NCBI RefSeq assembly: GCF_007120195.1
Contig: NZ_SKOG01000176.1
Span: 1 to 39,623, forward strand
Direction: 5' to 3'
DNA from: Aquisalimonas sp.
Lineage (GTDB): Bacteria > Pseudomonadota > Gammaproteobacteria > Nitrococcales > Aquisalimonadaceae
Length of the DNA stretch: 39,623 nt
The notes below the pieces were generated by a model. That model ran no database searches and was not told where the DNA came from. It was given only the letters and a program-made list of their open reading frames with translations. Positions 8,334-16,950 of this stretch are shown here, piece by piece (the stretch's first letter is position 1; every line of letters starts with the position of its first letter). The position numbers and the translations under genes are program-made.

Positions 8334-8453
8334 TGCCACATGGTCATTACACAGGATGGTGGCGCCTTGACACACGTTGCTCACAACAGCTGCAAGGCCG
8401 CGGTGGATCATCGATACTGGCGGTCAAGCACCGTCGCAACGGGAGTCTACGCC

Positions 8454-9050
8454 ATGGAGCTCTACTACAGCCTTACATCCCCCTATGCGCGCATCGTGCG
8501 CATTGCCCTGCTGGAGAAGCACCTGGACGATCGCGTCACTCATCACGTCGTCGACCCCTGGGGGGACGATCCGTCGCTCATGCAGGTCAACCCGGCCACC
8601 CGAGTACCGACACTGATTACACACGACGGCACGCCAATCACGGAGTCGTTGCTGATGGTGCATTACCTGGAAGCCGTGTGGCCGCAGCCTGGATTGATTC
8701 CGACCATCGATCGTGAACGCACGCTCAGCGAGGCCGGTCTGGCAGTGGGCATGATCGACGCGGCCGTACATACGCTACTGGGCAGGAAAATCGGTGGTGC
8801 ACAATTCGACGCCAGCCCCATTGGGCAGCGGCGCACCCGCGCCATCAACGCGGCCCTTGACCGGCTGGAGGCGCAATCACCGGCAATCTCGGGCCAATTG
8901 GGCGCGCTTACCGTGGCCATTGCTCTGGACTATCTGGATCTGCGCTTTCCCGACATGGGTTGGGCGGTAACACGCCCGCAACTCGCCCGCTGGCATGAAG
9001 CGATGGAAGAGCGCGAGTCGCTGTCACGCACACGGCCACCCCGGAGCTGA
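8454..9050 (+). CDS. Glutathione S-transferase family protein
   Basis: A 198-residue cytosolic GST-type protein. It has an N-terminal thioredoxin-fold domain with SLTSPYARIVRIAL (Ser/Pro active-site region near residue 9), the cis-Pro motif RVPTL and the glutathione gamma-Glu-binding ITES, then an all-helical C-terminal domain with the ALDYLDLRFP pattern. The likely activity is glutathione conjugation or thiol reduction; the substrate is unknown. ATG 8454 follows GGGAG (8441-8445). The intergenic region of 258 bp is shared with the divergent pstS and carries a TTGACA at 8367 without a convincing -10. Resembles the E. coli YibF-like subgroup. Confidence 0.87.
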   Translation: MELYYSLTSPYARIVRIALLEKHLDDRVTHHVVDPWGDDPSLMQVNPATRVPTLITHDGTPITESLLMVHYLEAVWPQPGLIPTIDRERTLSEAGLAVGMIDAAVHTLLGRKIGGAQFDASPIGQRRTRAINAALDRLEAQSPAISGQLGALTVAIALDYLDLRFPDMGWAVTRPQLARWHEAMEERESLSRTRPPRS

Positions 9051-9074
9051 GCGAATAGACCGATCCCTTGACAC

Positions 9075-9101
9075 ACTAAAGCGCCCGCCGAGGGCGGGCG
9101 C
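9075..9101 (-). terminator. Intrinsic terminator of the comEA-like gene
   Basis: GCGCCCGCC (9081-9089) and GGCGGGCGC (9093-9101) form a perfect 9-bp stem with a GAG loop. On the minus strand it is followed by TTTAGT (9080-9075), about 30 bases past the stop of the helix-hairpin-helix gene. The stem may also slow plus-strand transcription leaving the GST gene, but no T-run is present on that side. Confidence 0.8.
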
Positions 9102-9130
9102 ACGGATTCGCCATGAGTGCCGGGGGGCGC

Positions 9131-9406
9131 CTAGTCGTTGCCGACCGTCATGCGCTCCCGATTGTTCTCCACAGTCGCCGGGCCGACGCCCTGCACATCG
9201 GCAAGGGCGTCTACGCTGTCGAAGCCGCCATTGGCCTCGCGGTATTCCACAATGGCAGCGGCGCGGTGTTCTCCGATTCCATGCAGTGTCGCGGCCAGGG
9301 TCTCCGCATCCGCCGAGTTGAGATCCACCGTCTCGGCGAGAGCAACTCCGAGCGACAGCACCGATACGAGGGGAACCACACAGGCAAGACGAATCAGTTT
9401 CGCCAT
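9131..9406 (-). CDS. Secreted helix-hairpin-helix (ComEA-like) protein
   Basis: A 91-residue protein with a signal peptide (MAKLIRLACVVPLVSVLSLGVALAE, shown in two parts: charged start then hydrophobic core ending in ALA) and a single ComEA-type helix-hairpin-helix domain: VDLNSADAETLAATLHGIG, then GVGPATVENNRE. ComEA proteins bind double-stranded DNA in the periplasm during natural uptake; many short homologues have no proven role. ATG 9406 is preferred because a perfect AGGAGG (9418-9413) lies 6 bases upstream; ATG 9409 is possible. The gene stands alone with its own terminator, downstream of pyrF. Confidence 0.88.
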   Translation of the reverse strand: MAKLIRLACVVPLVSVLSLGVALAETVDLNSADAETLAATLHGIGEHRAAAIVEYREANGGFDSVDALADVQGVGPATVENNRERMTVGND

Positions 9407-9550
9407 CATCAACCTCCTTTGTCGTGTAGGCACGGACGTCAGTGTCCATGGCCCCGCTGGTGAAACGGGGCAAAAAAAGGTTAACCGGAGGCGTCTTCGA
9501 ATTCAAGCACGGGAACGCCTTAGGCGACCACGAGCAATCATGCCGCCTTC

Positions 9551-10273
9551 CTAAACGCGAAGGCTCGCAACGATGCCATGCAGTGCGGCGCACGGATCCG
9601 CGGCAGTGGTCACGGGCCGCCCGATCACGAGGTAGTCCGCACCCTGCTCCAGGGCGCCCGCGGGCGTCGCGATTCGCCGCTGGTCGTCGGGGGCGGCGTT
9701 CGCCGGTCGAATCCCGGGCGTCACCAGAATCGGAGCATCCCCGTGTTCGGCGCGCAGCCGACTCGCTTCAAGGGCCGAACAGACCAGGCCATCCAGACCC
9801 GCCCTCAACGCCAGCCGGGCCAACCGCGCCACCAGTGCATCCGATCCCTCGGCAAGGCCCAGCTGTTTCAGGTCGTCGGGGCCATGACTGGTGAGCACCG
9901 TCACGGCCGTCAACAGGGGTACGGGCCCGTTCGCCGTGGCGAGTGCCTCGCGGGCCGCCGCCATCATGCGCACCCCCCCCAGGGCGTGGACGTTGACCAT
10001 CCACACGCCCAGATCTGCCGCCGCCCGGCAGGCCGCGGCGGTGGTGTTGGGTATATCGTGGAACTTGAGATCGAGGAAAATCGTGAAACCGCGTTGCTGC
10101 AAACGCTCGACCAATTGCGGTCCGGTGCGGGTAAACAACTCCTTGCCAACCTTGAGGCGGCATAGCCTCGGGTCCAGCTGCGCGGCTAACGCCTCGGCTC
10201 GCTCGGCCTTGTCCAGATCCAGCGCCACCACCACTCGGGGCTCTTCAACGCCAGCCGCCGCCTCCACCGTCAC
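9551..10273 (-). CDS. pyrF: Orotidine 5'-phosphate decarboxylase
   Basis: PyrF decarboxylates OMP to UMP, the last step of de novo pyrimidine synthesis. The 240-residue TIM-barrel protein shows VALDLDK at strand 1, the invariant catalytic motif [10 protein letters not shown] with the Lys-Asp tetrad, TAVTVLTS, and the C-terminal phosphate-binding VTPGIR and IGRPVT. GTG 10273 overlaps the lapB stop as GTGA, so it is translationally coupled to lapB, an arrangement common in gammaproteobacteria. Confidence 0.96.
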   Translation of the reverse strand: MTVEAAAGVEEPRVVVALDLDKAERAEALAAQLDPRLCRLKVGKELFTRTGPQLVERLQQRGFTIFLDLKFHDIPNTTAAACRAAADLGVWMVNVHALGGVRMMAAAREALATANGPVPLLTAVTVLTSHGPDDLKQLGLAEGSDALVARLARLALRAGLDGLVCSALEASRLRAEHGDAPILVTPGIRPANAAPDDQRRIATPAGALEQGADYLVIGRPVTTAADPCAALHGIVASLRV

Positions 10274-11442
10274 TCCCCTTCGACACCCTGAATCGGCTTA
10301 ATGGTTGCCCAGGACCGGCATCTGGGACAGTGCCAGTGCATGGTCCGGGCATTGAAGCCACACCTGCGGCAGGCATAGCTGGGTTTATCACGCAGCAATG
10401 CCTGGCAAAGCTCCCGGAGGATTTCCAGGTCCTCGCGGCCGGTATCACCTGACTGGGCCAGATTGAGTTCAATCAACCGGTTCAGCCCCCGCACCGAAGG
10501 CCGCTGACGTAACTGCTCCACCAGGTAGCGGGCCGCCGCCGCCTCACCGTGATCCCGCCGAATTCGCTCCGAGAGTGCCAAGATCACGGAGGCGCCGCGG
10601 TAGTCCTGCTGCACACTCTCAAGATAGGCGCGGAAGTCATCCGGGCGCCCGAGCTGCGTGTAGCATTCGTGCAGGCCGACAAGGACTTCCCGAAGATAAT
10701 CCCGGTCCTGGTCACGCACGCGCTGATAGCTCTTCAGTGCCTGCTTGTAATTGCCAGCACCGCGCTCGATATCGCCCTGGAGGATGCTCGCGCGCACGCA
10801 GTCCGGATCCGCCGTCAGGGACCGCTTGATCAGATTGCGGGCACGATTGATCTCGCCCTTGCGCCAGGCGGTGTCCACCTGTTCGCAGTAGAATTGCGCG
10901 ACCATCGGTGCCATTCGCCGCTCCGTGTACGCCTCCAGGCGCGCTGCCACGGAGATCGCGTTATCCCATTCCTTTTCCTGCTGATAGATATCAAGCAGGT
11001 GATTCAGCGCCTCGGGGACATAAGCACCGGTGTCGACGACTTCCTGGAACAGATTCTCGGCGCGGTCGAGCAGACCTGCCCGGAGGTAATCCTTCCCCAA
11101 CTCCAGCAGCGCCTGGGTGCGCTGATCACGATGCAGTGAGGGGCGGGCAATCAGGTTCTGGTGAATCCGTATTGCGCGGTCAACCTCGCCACGCCGGCGG
11201 AACAGGTTCCCCAATGCGAGGTGTGTCTCAACGGTTTCCGAATCCACCTCGACCATCCGCGTAAAGACTTCGATGGCCTTGTCAGATTGTTCGTTGAGGA
11301 GGTAATTGAGTCCCTGGAAATAATCACCCCGCAGTGGCTCCGGCGTCCCGGGGTCCCCGCCACCCCGGCCCTGGCGACGCCGTCCGATGACCCAGCCCGA
11401 GACGGCGGCCACCGGCAGCATCAGCCAGAAGAGTTCAACCAT
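10270..11442 (-). CDS. lapB: Lipopolysaccharide assembly protein LapB (YciM)
   Basis: LapB is an inner-membrane-anchored cytoplasmic TPR protein that controls LPS synthesis by directing LpxC to FtsH and binding regulator YejM. The 390 residues (E. coli about 389) comprise an N-terminal anchor (~2-20), a long array of tetratricopeptide repeats and a C-terminal rubredoxin-like metal site with two Cys pairs (CRRCGF and CPRC). It follows lapA by one base (TGA-A-ATG), so the two are co-translated, and overlaps pyrF. All metal Cys residues are present. Confidence 0.96.
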   Translation of the reverse strand: MVELFWLMLPVAAVSGWVIGRRRQGRGGGDPGTPEPLRGDYFQGLNYLLNEQSDKAIEVFTRMVEVDSETVETHLALGNLFRRRGEVDRAIRIHQNLIARPSLHRDQRTQALLELGKDYLRAGLLDRAENLFQEVVDTGAYVPEALNHLLDIYQQEKEWDNAISVAARLEAYTERRMAPMVAQFYCEQVDTAWRKGEINRARNLIKRSLTADPDCVRASILQGDIERGAGNYKQALKSYQRVRDQDRDYLREVLVGLHECYTQLGRPDDFRAYLESVQQDYRGASVILALSERIRRDHGEAAAARYLVEQLRQRPSVRGLNRLIELNLAQSGDTGREDLEILRELCQALLRDKPSYACRRCGFNARTMHWHCPRCRSWATIKPIQGVEGE

Positions 11443-11443
11443 T

Positions 11444-11737
11444 TCAGCGCGATTCTTTTAGCGGCAGTCGGCGCAACTCGCTGAGCTCTTTCTCGGAATC
11501 CCGCACCCGCCGGCGGAGGCGATAGACCTCGCGCTGCTTACCAAGCAGCATACCCATGGTGGTTAGAACACCGATGACCGCTCCGACAATGAGCGCGGCC
11601 AGCAGCGCCAGGGACAGCGGCGCCGCAACGGTGCCGAAGTAGTAATCCACGTCAACGCGGTTCGCGTTGAGTAAGGAAAAGCTCAAGCCGAACAAGATGA
11701 CAATCACGATTACCACGAAGCCGAGCAGTCGACGCAT
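11444..11737 (-). CDS. lapA: Lipopolysaccharide assembly protein LapA (DUF1049)
   Basis: A 97-residue inner-membrane protein with two membrane spans (~3-23 and ~41-65) and a basic/coiled C-terminal tail (REVYRLRRRVRDSEKELSEL), matching LapA/YciS. It works with LapB in LPS assembly. The Asn-rich loop LLNANRVDVDYYFG after the first span is the family signature. ATG 11737 follows GGGGAAAG; an upstream ATG at 11770 lacks such a site and would add residues atypical of the family. Lies 74 bp after ihfB. Confidence 0.93.
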   Translation of the reverse strand: MRRLLGFVVIVIVILFGLSFSLLNANRVDVDYYFGTVAAPLSLALLAALIVGAVIGVLTTMGMLLGKQREVYRLRRRVRDSEKELSELRRLPLKESR

Positions 11738-11811
11738 TTCCACTTTCCCCCGTATCAGAGCGCACGCCACAACGCCGTTGAGCTTCGCCCCAGGGACTGC
11801 GGCGGGGCTGA

Positions 11812-12093
11812 CTACTCACCATTGACCCGTTGCCGGAGTTCCTTACCCGGTTTGAAATGTGGCACATACTTCGCCGGGAGGGCAACCGGATCGCCGGTTT
11901 TCGGATTACGCCCGATGCGCGGCGGCCGATGATGCAGCGAGAAGCTGCCAAAGCCGCGAATTTCAATCCGTTGCCCAGACGACAGCGCCTCGCTCATATG
12001 TTCCAGCAGCGTTTTCACCGCCAGTTCCACATCACGATAGGCCAGGTGTTGCTGCTTCGCTGCAATGATTTCGATTAGTTCGGATTTCGTCAT
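11812..12093 (-). CDS. ihfB: Integration host factor beta subunit
   Basis: IHF-beta pairs with IHF-alpha to bind and sharply bend DNA in the nucleoid, acting in replication, recombination and sigma-54 promoters. The 93 residues (E. coli 94) show MTKSELIE at the start, the dimer-core motif [12 protein letters not shown], and the DNA-intercalating arm [13 protein letters not shown] with the key Pro. Start set at 12093 because the family begins exactly here; an upstream ATG at 12174 would add 27 unrelated residues. Gene order rpsA-ihfB-lapA is conserved. Confidence 0.97.
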   Translation of the reverse strand: MTKSELIEIIAAKQQHLAYRDVELAVKTLLEHMSEALSSGQRIEIRGFGSFSLHHRPPRIGRNPKTGDPVALPAKYVPHFKPGKELRQRVNGE

Positions 12094-12236
12094 TGTCAAT
12101 GTCCAGACGATTCCGTGCGCTTGCAGGCAGAAACCGCCTCGGGGGCCAGCATCATGCCTTGATGAATGGAGCACTTCTGGTGCATGCGGGGCGGCAGCAC
12201 AGCCTGCCCCCCCAGCCCGTTGGAATAGTCACCCGA

Positions 12237-13922
12237 TCAGTCGTTCTGATTGCCGCTGTCCATCTGTTCCTTGAGCAGATCACCAAGGGTGGTTGTCCCG
12301 GCCGCGGCACTACCACGGGAGTAGTCCTGCACCGCCCGAGCCTCCTCCTGGACATCCTTGGCCTTGATAGAGAGGCTGATCGCGCGATTCTTGCGGTCCA
12401 CACCCACAAACTTGGCCTCAACCTCGTCCCCTTCCTTGAGATAGTTCCGGGCATCGTCGACGCGCTCACGGGCGATGTCCGATGCCCGAAGGTGCCCTTC
12501 AATGCCGTGGCCGAGATCAATCACAGCGCCCTTGGCATCGACTTCGCGCACGGTGCCCTTGATCATGCTGCCCTTGGGATGATCAGCCATCCAGTTGGAG
12601 AACGGATCCTCCTCCATCTGCTTGACACCCAGGGAAATTCGCTCGCGGTCCGCGTCCACGGACAGCACCACGGCTTCCACCTCGTCCCCCTTCTTGTAGT
12701 GACGCACGGCTTCCTCGCCGGTGTCATCCCAGGACAGATCGGACAGATGCACTAGGCCGTCGATACCCCCCTCAAGGCCGACAAAGATGCCGAAATCCGT
12801 GATGGACTTGATCTGTCCGGTCACTCGATCGCCCTTGTTGTGCGTGGCGGCGAACAGCTCCCAGGGGTTCGCCTGGCACTGTTTCATGCCCAGGGAAATG
12901 CGGCGCCGCTCACCGTCAATATCCAGGACCATGACCTCGACCTCGTCACCGACGGCAACCAGCTTGCCCGGATTGATGTTCTTGTTGGTCCAGTCCATCT
13001 CGGAGACGTGGACCAAACCTTCGACGCCTTCCTCGATCTCCACAAAGCAGCCATAGTCGGTGATGTTGGTTACGCGGCCAACAACACGGGTGCTTTCGGG
13101 GTAGCGGCTGGCAATGTTCTCCCACGGATCCTCACCCAACTGTTTGAGGCCGAGGGAGACGCGGTTGCGCTCGCGATCGAACTTGAGCACCTTGACTTCG
13201 ATTTCCTGGCCGACTTCCACCACCTCCGAGGGGTGCTTGACACGCCGCCACGCCATGTCGGTGATGTGCAGCAGGCCGTCGATACCACCGAGATCCACGA
13301 AGGCGCCGTAATCGGTCAGATTCTTGACAATGCCCTTGAGCTGCTGGCCCTCCTGGAGGCGCTCCAAGAGCGCCTCGCGCTCGGCGCTGTATTCTTCTTC
13401 GACCACCGCGCGACGCGAGACGACAACGTTGTTGCGGCGTTCGTCCAGCTTGATGACCTTGAATTCGAGCTCGCGGCCTTCCAGGTAGGTGGTATCCCGA
13501 ACCGGACGAATATCCACGAGGGAACCGGGGAGGAACGCTCGGATGTGTTTGAGATCGACGGTGAAGCCACCCTTGACCTTGCCGCTGATGATGCCGTTGA
13601 CGGTCTCACCTTTTTCGTAGGCAGTCTCCAGATGCTTCCAGGCATGGGCACGCTTCGCCTTCTCCCGGGATAAGCGGGTTTCCCCGAAGCCGTCTTCCAC
13701 GGCATCCAGAGCCACTTCCACGTCGTCACCGACACCCACTTCGATCTGGCCGGATTCCCCGTAGAACTCATTCGCGGGGATCACGGCTTCCGACTTCAGC
13801 CCTGCATTAACCACCACGTGGTCGCCGCGAATTGCCACCACCTTCCCGGTGACGATCGCACCAGGGCGCATATCGGTCTGCGCCAGGCTCTCTTCAAACA
13901 GTTCGGCAAAGCTCTCGCTCAT
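12237..13922 (-). CDS. rpsA: 30S ribosomal protein S1
   Basis: S1 brings mRNA to the 30S subunit and unfolds structured 5' regions. The 561-residue protein contains six consecutive S1/OB domains (e.g. [56 protein letters not shown]), the full gammaproteobacterial complement (E. coli 557). The start [13 protein letters not shown] is the conserved ribosome-docking N-terminus. The start lacks a good Shine-Dalgarno sequence, as in E. coli. A 112-base leader with a possible hairpin separates it from cmk. Confidence 0.98.
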   Translation of the reverse strand: MSESFAELFEESLAQTDMRPGAIVTGKVVAIRGDHVVVNAGLKSEAVIPANEFYGESGQIEVGVGDDVEVALDAVEDGFGETRLSREKAKRAHAWKHLETAYEKGETVNGIISGKVKGGFTVDLKHIRAFLPGSLVDIRPVRDTTYLEGRELEFKVIKLDERRNNVVVSRRAVVEEEYSAEREALLERLQEGQQLKGIVKNLTDYGAFVDLGGIDGLLHITDMAWRRVKHPSEVVEVGQEIEVKVLKFDRERNRVSLGLKQLGEDPWENIASRYPESTRVVGRVTNITDYGCFVEIEEGVEGLVHVSEMDWTNKNINPGKLVAVGDEVEVMVLDIDGERRRISLGMKQCQANPWELFAATHNKGDRVTGQIKSITDFGIFVGLEGGIDGLVHLSDLSWDDTGEEAVRHYKKGDEVEAVVLSVDADRERISLGVKQMEEDPFSNWMADHPKGSMIKGTVREVDAKGAVIDLGHGIEGHLRASDIARERVDDARNYLKEGDEVEAKFVGVDRKNRAISLSIKAKDVQEEARAVQDYSRGSAAAGTTTLGDLLKEQMDSGNQND

Positions 13923-14034
13923 TGGTCAGCCAGTCCTAGAACGCCAAGGAGTTCATTGACGTCTTGTTGGTTACGTTGCAAACACCACCAGCCAGCAGGC
14001 TCAAGCGAGTCGGCTGGCCACCCAAGTTAATCGT
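13923..14034 (-). promoter_or_regulatory. rpsA leader region, possible S1 autoregulation site
   Basis: The 112-base gap between cmk and rpsA contains CCAGCC (13988-13993) and GGCTGG (14012-14017), which can pair across an 18-base loop. Only a weak AGGA lies before the rpsA ATG. E. coli rpsA is likewise translated from a structured leader without a canonical ribosome binding site and is repressed by S1. That the same control applies here is inference. Confidence 0.4.
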
Positions 14035-14718
14035 TCATGATAGCCGTTTTTGCAGCAGGTTGAGTAGCCTTTCGACGACTTCATCTACAGACAAACCGGT
14101 GGTATCCACCAATTCGGCGTCTGTGGCTGGCTTCAACGGCGCAATGGCACGGTTTCGATCCCGCTCGTCGCGCACGGCGATCTCATCCAAAAGATGCGCG
14201 AGGCTAACATCAACTCCCTGTTCCTTCAACTGATTATGCCGTCGCTGCGCCCTCTCCGCGGGGGTGGCCGTAAGAAACACCTTGAGCGTCGCATCGGGGA
14301 ACACCACCGTGCCCATATCCCGGCCGTCTGCAACCAGCCCCGGGGCCTTGCGGAATGCCCGCTGACGCTCGAGCAGGGCCTCCCGTGCTTCGGGGAGGGC
14401 CGCCACGCGGGAGGCAAGATCACCCGCCGTCTCGCTTCGCAACCGCATCGAGACATCGGCACCGTCGACAAACACACGACTGTGCCGATTGGGAGCCGGC
14501 TCAAAGACCACATCGAGCCGATAGGCCAGGTCCGCGAGGGCGCAAGGATCATCCACATCCAGGCCCCGATTCTCTGCTGCCACTGCCAGGGCACGGTAGA
14601 TCGCACCACTATCGAGCAGATGCCAGCCAATCGCGTCGGCGAGGGCGCGGCAAACGGTCCCCTTGCCCGAGCCTCCCGGACCGTCCACGGCGAGCACAGG
14701 CGCCGCCCAATCGGTCAC
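14035..14718 (-). CDS. cmk: Cytidylate kinase
   Basis: Cmk phosphorylates CMP and dCMP to the diphosphates. The 227-residue P-loop kinase shows Walker A GPGGSGKGT at residues ~13-21, LDSGAIYRA (nucleoside-binding helix), the CMP-specific insertion with SRVAALPEARE, and DGRDMGTVVFP plus the LID Arg pattern RRHNQLKEQG. It starts with GTG 14718 overlapping the aroA stop (GTGA). The order aroA-cmk-rpsA is conserved across gammaproteobacteria. Confidence 0.96.
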   Translation of the reverse strand: MTDWAAPVLAVDGPGGSGKGTVCRALADAIGWHLLDSGAIYRALAVAAENRGLDVDDPCALADLAYRLDVVFEPAPNRHSRVFVDGADVSMRLRSETAGDLASRVAALPEAREALLERQRAFRKAPGLVADGRDMGTVVFPDATLKVFLTATPAERAQRRHNQLKEQGVDVSLAHLLDEIAVRDERDRNRAIAPLKPATDAELVDTTGLSVDEVVERLLNLLQKRLS

Positions 14719-16052
14719 CTCGACTCCCCCGCCGCAAGCACGCTCAGGTCCAGTCCCGCCTCCCGGGCCAGATCCACGAAGCCCGGAAACGAGGTATCCA
14801 CGTTGCGGCAGTCCCTAACGGTAATCTCCGCACCGCTGCACAGGCCCGCCATGGCGAACGCCATGGCAATCCGGTGATCCCCGTGGCTGTCCACGGCGCC
14901 GCCCCGGATGCGCCCGCCGCGGATGAGGATGCCGTCGTCCCGCGGCTCCGCATGAATACCCACCGCTTGCAGCCCCTCGGCCATGACTGCAATGCGATCA
15001 CTTTCCTTGACCCGCAGTTCGGCGGCCCCCCGCAGTAACGTGGTGCCATGCGCACAAGCCGCGGCCACGAATAGGGCGGGGAATTCATCAATCCCCAGGG
15101 GCACGAGGCGTTCGGGGATGGTCAAACCGTGTAGCGGTCGCGCCTGAACGCGTACGTCGCCCACCGGCTCGCCGCCCACTTCCCGGCGATTACGGATTTC
15201 GATGTCGGCGCCCATGTGCCCTAGAATGTCAATCACCCCCGTGCGGGTGGGGTTAATGCCGACGTGTTCGAGAACCACATCGCTGCCCGTGGCAATGCTC
15301 GCACCGACGATGAAAAACGCCGCCGAGGAGATGTCCGCGGGTACATCGATCTCGCCGCCTTGGAGGCTGCCGTCTCCGCCGACCCCGCACCAGTTCCCCG
15401 TGCGCTCCACCGGGTAGCCGAAGCCCTCCAACATGCGCTCCGTGTGATCGCGGGTGGGCGCGGGCTCCTGCACCCAGGTTTCGCCCTCGGCATACAGACC
15501 GGCCAACAGCAGGGCCGACTTCACCTGGGCACTGGCAACGGGCATTGTGTAGCGAATCCCTTGCAGCGCCTGCCCGCCACGAATGTGCAGCGGCGCCGTG
15601 CCTTCCGGACCGGTTTCGATCCGTGCACCCATCTGCGCCAAGGGCTCCGTGACCCGGCGCATGGGCCGGCGGCGCAGGGAGGCGTCCCCAGTGAGGATGG
15701 AGTCGAACGGTTGAGCGGCCAGCAGTCCGGCCAGGAGCCGCATGGACGTCCCCGAGTTGCCCAGATCAAGCGGGCCGTCGGCGGGCTGCAAGCCGTGCAG
15801 CCCCACACCTTCGATGCGTAGCCGACCATGACGCGGCCCCTCCACGGTCACGCCCAGCTGCCGGATTGCCGCCAGCGTCGCCAGCGCATCGTCGCCTTCC
15901 AGGAAGCCGCTCACCTCGGTGGTCCCGTCAGCCAGGGCCCCCAGCATCACCGCGCGGTGCGAGATGGACTTGTCCCCAGGCACGCGAAACCGGCCGTGCA
16001 ATGCGCCGCCGGGGCGAACGAGAAAATCAATGGAACGGTCTTGATCAGTCAA
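14715..16052 (-). CDS. aroA: 5-enolpyruvylshikimate-3-phosphate synthase, class II-like
   Basis: AroA joins shikimate-3-phosphate and PEP in the sixth step of the chorismate pathway. Core motifs are VPGDKSISHRAVM, LGNSGTSMRLL, the PEP-site region with RRRPMRRVTEPL, and ELRVKESDRI. It also carries four patterns described for class II (glyphosate-insensitive) enzymes: GDKS, SAQVK, RDHTE and NPTR. No ATG is suitable: TTG 16052 follows GAGAGG and lies 13 bases after the tyrA stop (445 residues); TTG 16076, overlapping tyrA by 11 bases, is the alternative. In Pseudomonas tyrA and aroA are fused; here they are separate. Confidence 0.95.
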   Translation of the reverse strand: MTDQDRSIDFLVRPGGALHGRFRVPGDKSISHRAVMLGALADGTTEVSGFLEGDDALATLAAIRQLGVTVEGPRHGRLRIEGVGLHGLQPADGPLDLGNSGTSMRLLAGLLAAQPFDSILTGDASLRRRPMRRVTEPLAQMGARIETGPEGTAPLHIRGGQALQGIRYTMPVASAQVKSALLLAGLYAEGETWVQEPAPTRDHTERMLEGFGYPVERTGNWCGVGGDGSLQGGEIDVPADISSAAFFIVGASIATGSDVVLEHVGINPTRTGVIDILGHMGADIEIRNRREVGGEPVGDVRVQARPLHGLTIPERLVPLGIDEFPALFVAAACAHGTTLLRGAAELRVKESDRIAVMAEGLQAVGIHAEPRDDGILIRGGRIRGGAVDSHGDHRIAMAFAMAGLCSGAEITVRDCRNVDTSFPGFVDLAREAGLDLSVLAAGESR

Positions 16053-16065
16053 TGGGGGCCGCCTC

Positions 16066-16950
16066 TCAGGACTCAAGCATGGTCAGGAACCGATTGCGGG
16101 CATCCCGGGCATGCCGGAAAACCGCTTCCAGGCGCGCGCCGTCTCCGGCCTGAATGGTTTCGTGAAGCGCGGCAAGATCACTCATATAGCGCTCCAGCGC
16201 CACCAGCAGCGCCTCGCGATTGGCTATGCAGATATCTCGCCACATTCCGGGGTCACTGGAGGCGATACGGGTGAAGTCGCGAAAGCCACCGGCGGCGTAC
16301 GCAAACACTTCATCCCGATCCGACCAGCGCGAGAGCGTATCCACCAGGGAATACGCCAGCATGTGCGGCAGGTGCGAGGTGGCGGCCAGAACGTCATCGT
16401 GGTGCGCGGCTGTCATGTGCGTCACGCTGGCCCCGACAGCCGTCCACAGCTGCGTCACGCGCTCCAGCGCATCCGCGTCCGTCTCCTCGGCCGGTGTCAG
16501 AATCACCCGCCGCTGCCGGAACAGCTCTGGAAAAGCCGCGCCGGCGCCGCTTTTCTCGTTGCCGGCAATGGGGTGGCCCGGCACGAACCGGGAGTAGCGG
16601 TGGGTGAGCGCCTCCGCGGCGTCCGCCATGACACGGCCCTTGGCGCTGCCCACATCGGTAATCACCGCGTCGCCGGCCAAGTGATCGCGAATTGTGCCGA
16701 GCACCGGCCCCACCGCGCCAAGCGGCACGGCGACGACGACCAGATCGGCGCCTTGCACCGCCACCCGGGGGTCCGTCGTTGCCGAGTCGATGATGCCGCG
16801 CTCAAGCGCCGTCTTCAGATTGCTCATGGAGCGCCCGCAACCCACCACCTCGCCGCGCACCAGCCCCGCTTCACGAAGCCCGAGCACCCAGGAGCCGCCA
16901 ATCAGGCCCACGCCGATGAGCGCCAGGGTGCGCACCGCCGGCATGCTCAT
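16066..16950 (-). CDS. tyrA: Prephenate (or arogenate) dehydrogenase
   Basis: TyrA oxidatively decarboxylates prephenate to 4-hydroxyphenylpyruvate for tyrosine synthesis. The 294-residue protein starts with the NAD(P) Rossmann motif LIGVGLIGGSW, then has ITDVGSAKG, the active-site segment FVPGHPIAGNEKSG and the dimer-helix motif ATSHLPHMLAY with the catalytic-type His residues. ATG 16950 overlaps the hisC stop as ATGA; the longer open frame upstream lies inside hisC and does not look like TyrA. No chorismate mutase or ACT domain is attached. Whether prephenate or arogenate is preferred cannot be read from sequence. Confidence 0.94.
   Translation of the reverse strand: MSMPAVRTLALIGVGLIGGSWVLGLREAGLVRGEVVGCGRSMSNLKTALERGIIDSATTDPRVAVQGADLVVVAVPLGAVGPVLGTIRDHLAGDAVITDVGSAKGRVMADAAEALTHRYSRFVPGHPIAGNEKSGAGAAFPELFRQRRVILTPAEETDADALERVTQLWTAVGASVTHMTAAHHDDVLAATSHLPHMLAYSLVDTLSRWSDRDEVFAYAAGGFRDFTRIASSDPGMWRDICIANREALLVALERYMSDLAALHETIQAGDGARLEAVFRHARDARNRFLTMLES

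Noticed and set aside
8367-8395. TTGACA as a -35 for the GST gene
   Set aside because: The hexamer is perfect, but no -10-like sequence occurs 16-18 bases downstream (CTGCAA region).
9451-9480. Hairpin GCCCCG/CGGGGC next to a run of seven A upstream of the comEA-like gene
   Set aside because: On the plus strand the stem is followed by A, not T. On the minus strand the T-run precedes the stem. Neither orientation makes an intrinsic terminator.
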